A stretch of 6,007 bases of DNA from positions 1 through 6,007 of the forward strand of contig JALQWJ010000102.1 in NCBI GenBank assembly GCA_023258775.1, in the 5' to 3' direction. The stretch is from Burkholderiaceae bacterium. GTDB lineage: Bacteria; Pseudomonadota; Gammaproteobacteria; Burkholderiales; Burkholderiaceae_E. The notes under the pieces were generated by a model. The model had not been told where the DNA came from, searched no databases, and saw only the letters and a program-made list of their open reading frames with translations. Made by a program: the position numbers and the translations under genes. This document shows, one piece after another, positions 5,375 through 6,007 of the stretch (positions within the stretch are counted from its first letter, which is position 1; each line of letters starts with the position of its first letter).

Positions 5375-5608
5375 TTAATTAGCAGAAGTTTGTCGCTGAT
5401 AAGTTCTTGCAAATTCGTTTGCAGAACTAATGAAGTCCGACACCCTTGTTATATTAATAATTACTGCCGGATCAGGACGGGGAAGTTTGGCTGCCATCGA
5501 TGTTGACAGCTGTCCGATACGTTGGCCATCAACGCTGTACTGTGCGTTGTCGGGCAGCCTTAGTTGTGCGGGCGCGAGTGCTGAGGCGTACTGAGCTAAG
5601 TTATCCAT
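5375..5608 (-). CDS. Hypothetical small protein of 77 residues
   Basis: The minus strand reads from ATG at 5608-5606 to TAA at 5377-5375. The product has balanced composition: an N-terminal MDNLAQYASALAPAQLRLP, a middle VDGQRIGQLSTSMAAKLPRP (26-45), then DPAVIINITRVSDFISSANE (46-65) and a basic tail with FARTYQRQ. There are no cysteines, no signal peptide and no clear membrane span. It is the only sizeable frame in a stretch of about 280 bases that otherwise would be empty, and it converges on the 94-residue gene with 42 bp between their stops, a normal arrangement. Against it, the SD is poor (only GACAGC near the start) and I recognise no family. It could be a chance frame. If so, 5333-5660 is a long untranslated region reaching the hairpin at 5661. 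Confidence 0.5.
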   Translation of the reverse strand: MDNLAQYASALAPAQLRLPDNAQYSVDGQRIGQLSTSMAAKLPRPDPAVIINITRVSDFISSANEFARTYQRQTSAN

Positions 5609-5660
5609 GATGCTGTCGATTAGTCACTGACAATTCACATTGGTTAAACCGAATTAAGGG

Positions 5661-5682
5661 CCCGACCGTGGGTCAGGTTTTT
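5661..5682 (+). terminator. Terminator-like hairpin with T5 tail
   Basis: CCCGACC (5661-5667) and GGTCAGG (5671-5677) pair with one C-A mismatch around a GTG loop, followed directly by TTTTT (5678-5682). An alternative register pairs GGCCC (5659-5663) with GGGTC (5670-5674). Orientation is plus by the T run; nothing comparable follows on the minus strand. The nearest plus-strand gene ends at 5332, 330 bp upstream, with a minus-strand frame in between, so what it would terminate is unclear. Confidence 0.45.
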
Positions 5683-5754
5683 ATCCGTGCTTAGGAAGGA
5701 GAACGGCGATTCAACTTCCAATGTTTATACATGCATCTGCTCTAAGACGCGCGA

Positions 5755-6007
5755 TCAATCGACTTCTGGAAACCGCTTCGCAAGCCGCTCGATAACATAT
5801 TCCACGATTCGATCCTGATCCCTTGATGGGTTGAAATTCTTTTCCCGTTCAAAGTAGCCGATCGCCCCAAGCCAATAGAACTCGATGACTGGATAGACGA
5901 GGTCGAAATCAGGGTCCCGATTCCAGGCCCGCAGAATCGAGCCATGCGCTCTTGCGCGTTGATGCGGTTGATTCGCAAGCTTCACAATAAAACGCAAAAC
6001 CTGTGCT
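5755..6007 (-). CDS. Unrecognised protein, C-terminal part or short gene at window edge
   Basis: The minus-strand frame is open from the right edge of the window (6007) to a TGA at 5757-5755, giving about 84 residues. Within the window the possible starts are TTG (5997) and GTG (5985), neither with a convincing SD, so a start outside the window is likely and the piece is probably the C-terminus of a longer protein. The visible sequence runs QVLRFIVKLANQPHQRARAH, SILRAWNRDPDFDLVYPVIE, FYWLGAIGYFEREKNFNPSR and DQDRIVEYVIERLAKRFPEVD in consecutive pieces. It is rich in aromatics and arginine, mixed in charge, with a short hydrophobic patch (VYPVIEFYWLGAIGYF) too polar for a secure membrane span, and a predicted helical, charged end. 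Codon use looks coding, and a Ser-rich frame overlapping it at 5742-5978 is clearly inferior. I do not recognise a family. Confidence 0.65.
   Translation of the reverse strand, partial: AQVLRFIVKLANQPHQRARAHGSILRAWNRDPDFDLVYPVIEFYWLGAIGYFEREKNFNPSRDQDRIVEYVIERLAKRFPEVD

Noticed and set aside
5721..5795. Plus-strand 24-codon frame behind AGGAAGGAG (5693-5701)
   Set aside because: The purine-rich element is about 19 bases from the ATG, too far for an SD, and the frame overlaps the 3' end of a convincing minus-strand gene.
5742..5978. 78-codon minus-strand frame overlapping the edge gene
   Set aside because: Ser-rich, low-quality composition and in a different frame of the same strand as the better coding frame 5755-6007; read as a shadow.

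Overview
The window looks like chromosomal DNA from a betaproteobacterium, most likely of the order Burkholderiales. The evidence is the set of gene neighbours: rpe divergent from apaG, and a ubiH-type monooxygenase followed by dsbC. The recognisable proteins also read like Burkholderiales orthologues. GC content appears moderate (about half, judged by eye), lower than in typical Burkholderia or Bordetella. Genus cannot be given from the sequence alone.

Layout. Positions 1-413 (minus) hold the N-terminal 60% or so of rpe, cut by the window edge. A 124-bp divergent spacer with a perfect 9+9 bp palindrome (493-513) separates it from apaG (538-927, plus), which ends in a stem-loop. Converging on apaG from the right is a minus-strand group read in the order ubiH (3295-1985), dsbC (1900-1094), then an unlisted-size 27-codon membrane peptide gene (1034-951). 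A good promoter for this group, with a consensus TATAAT at 3317-3322, lies in the spacer 3296-3400. That spacer also serves the plus-strand pair of CoA-transferase subunits (3401-4111 and 4108-4752), which overlap by ATGA and most resemble PcaI/PcaJ.

From about 4753 to the end the window changes character and holds small genes of no recognised family. A 59-codon gene starts with GTG at 4833 behind a textbook AGGAGG that sits in the loop of a perfect 10-bp hairpin. A 94-codon gene follows (5048-5332) with an unusual start region. A 77-codon reading frame faces it from the minus strand (5608-5375). A plus-strand terminator-like hairpin lies at 5661-5682. The C-terminal part of an unrecognised minus-strand protein (5755-6007) runs off the right edge.

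Function. The recognised genes are core metabolism and envelope maintenance: pentose phosphate epimerisation, an ApaG-domain protein, ubiquinone ring hydroxylation, periplasmic disulfide isomerisation and beta-ketoacid CoA activation. No mobile element, CRISPR array, tRNA or rRNA was seen. The most rewarding parts for follow-up are the small genes that ordinary ORF calling would miss (951-1034 and 4833-5012) and the hairpin over the start of the latter.
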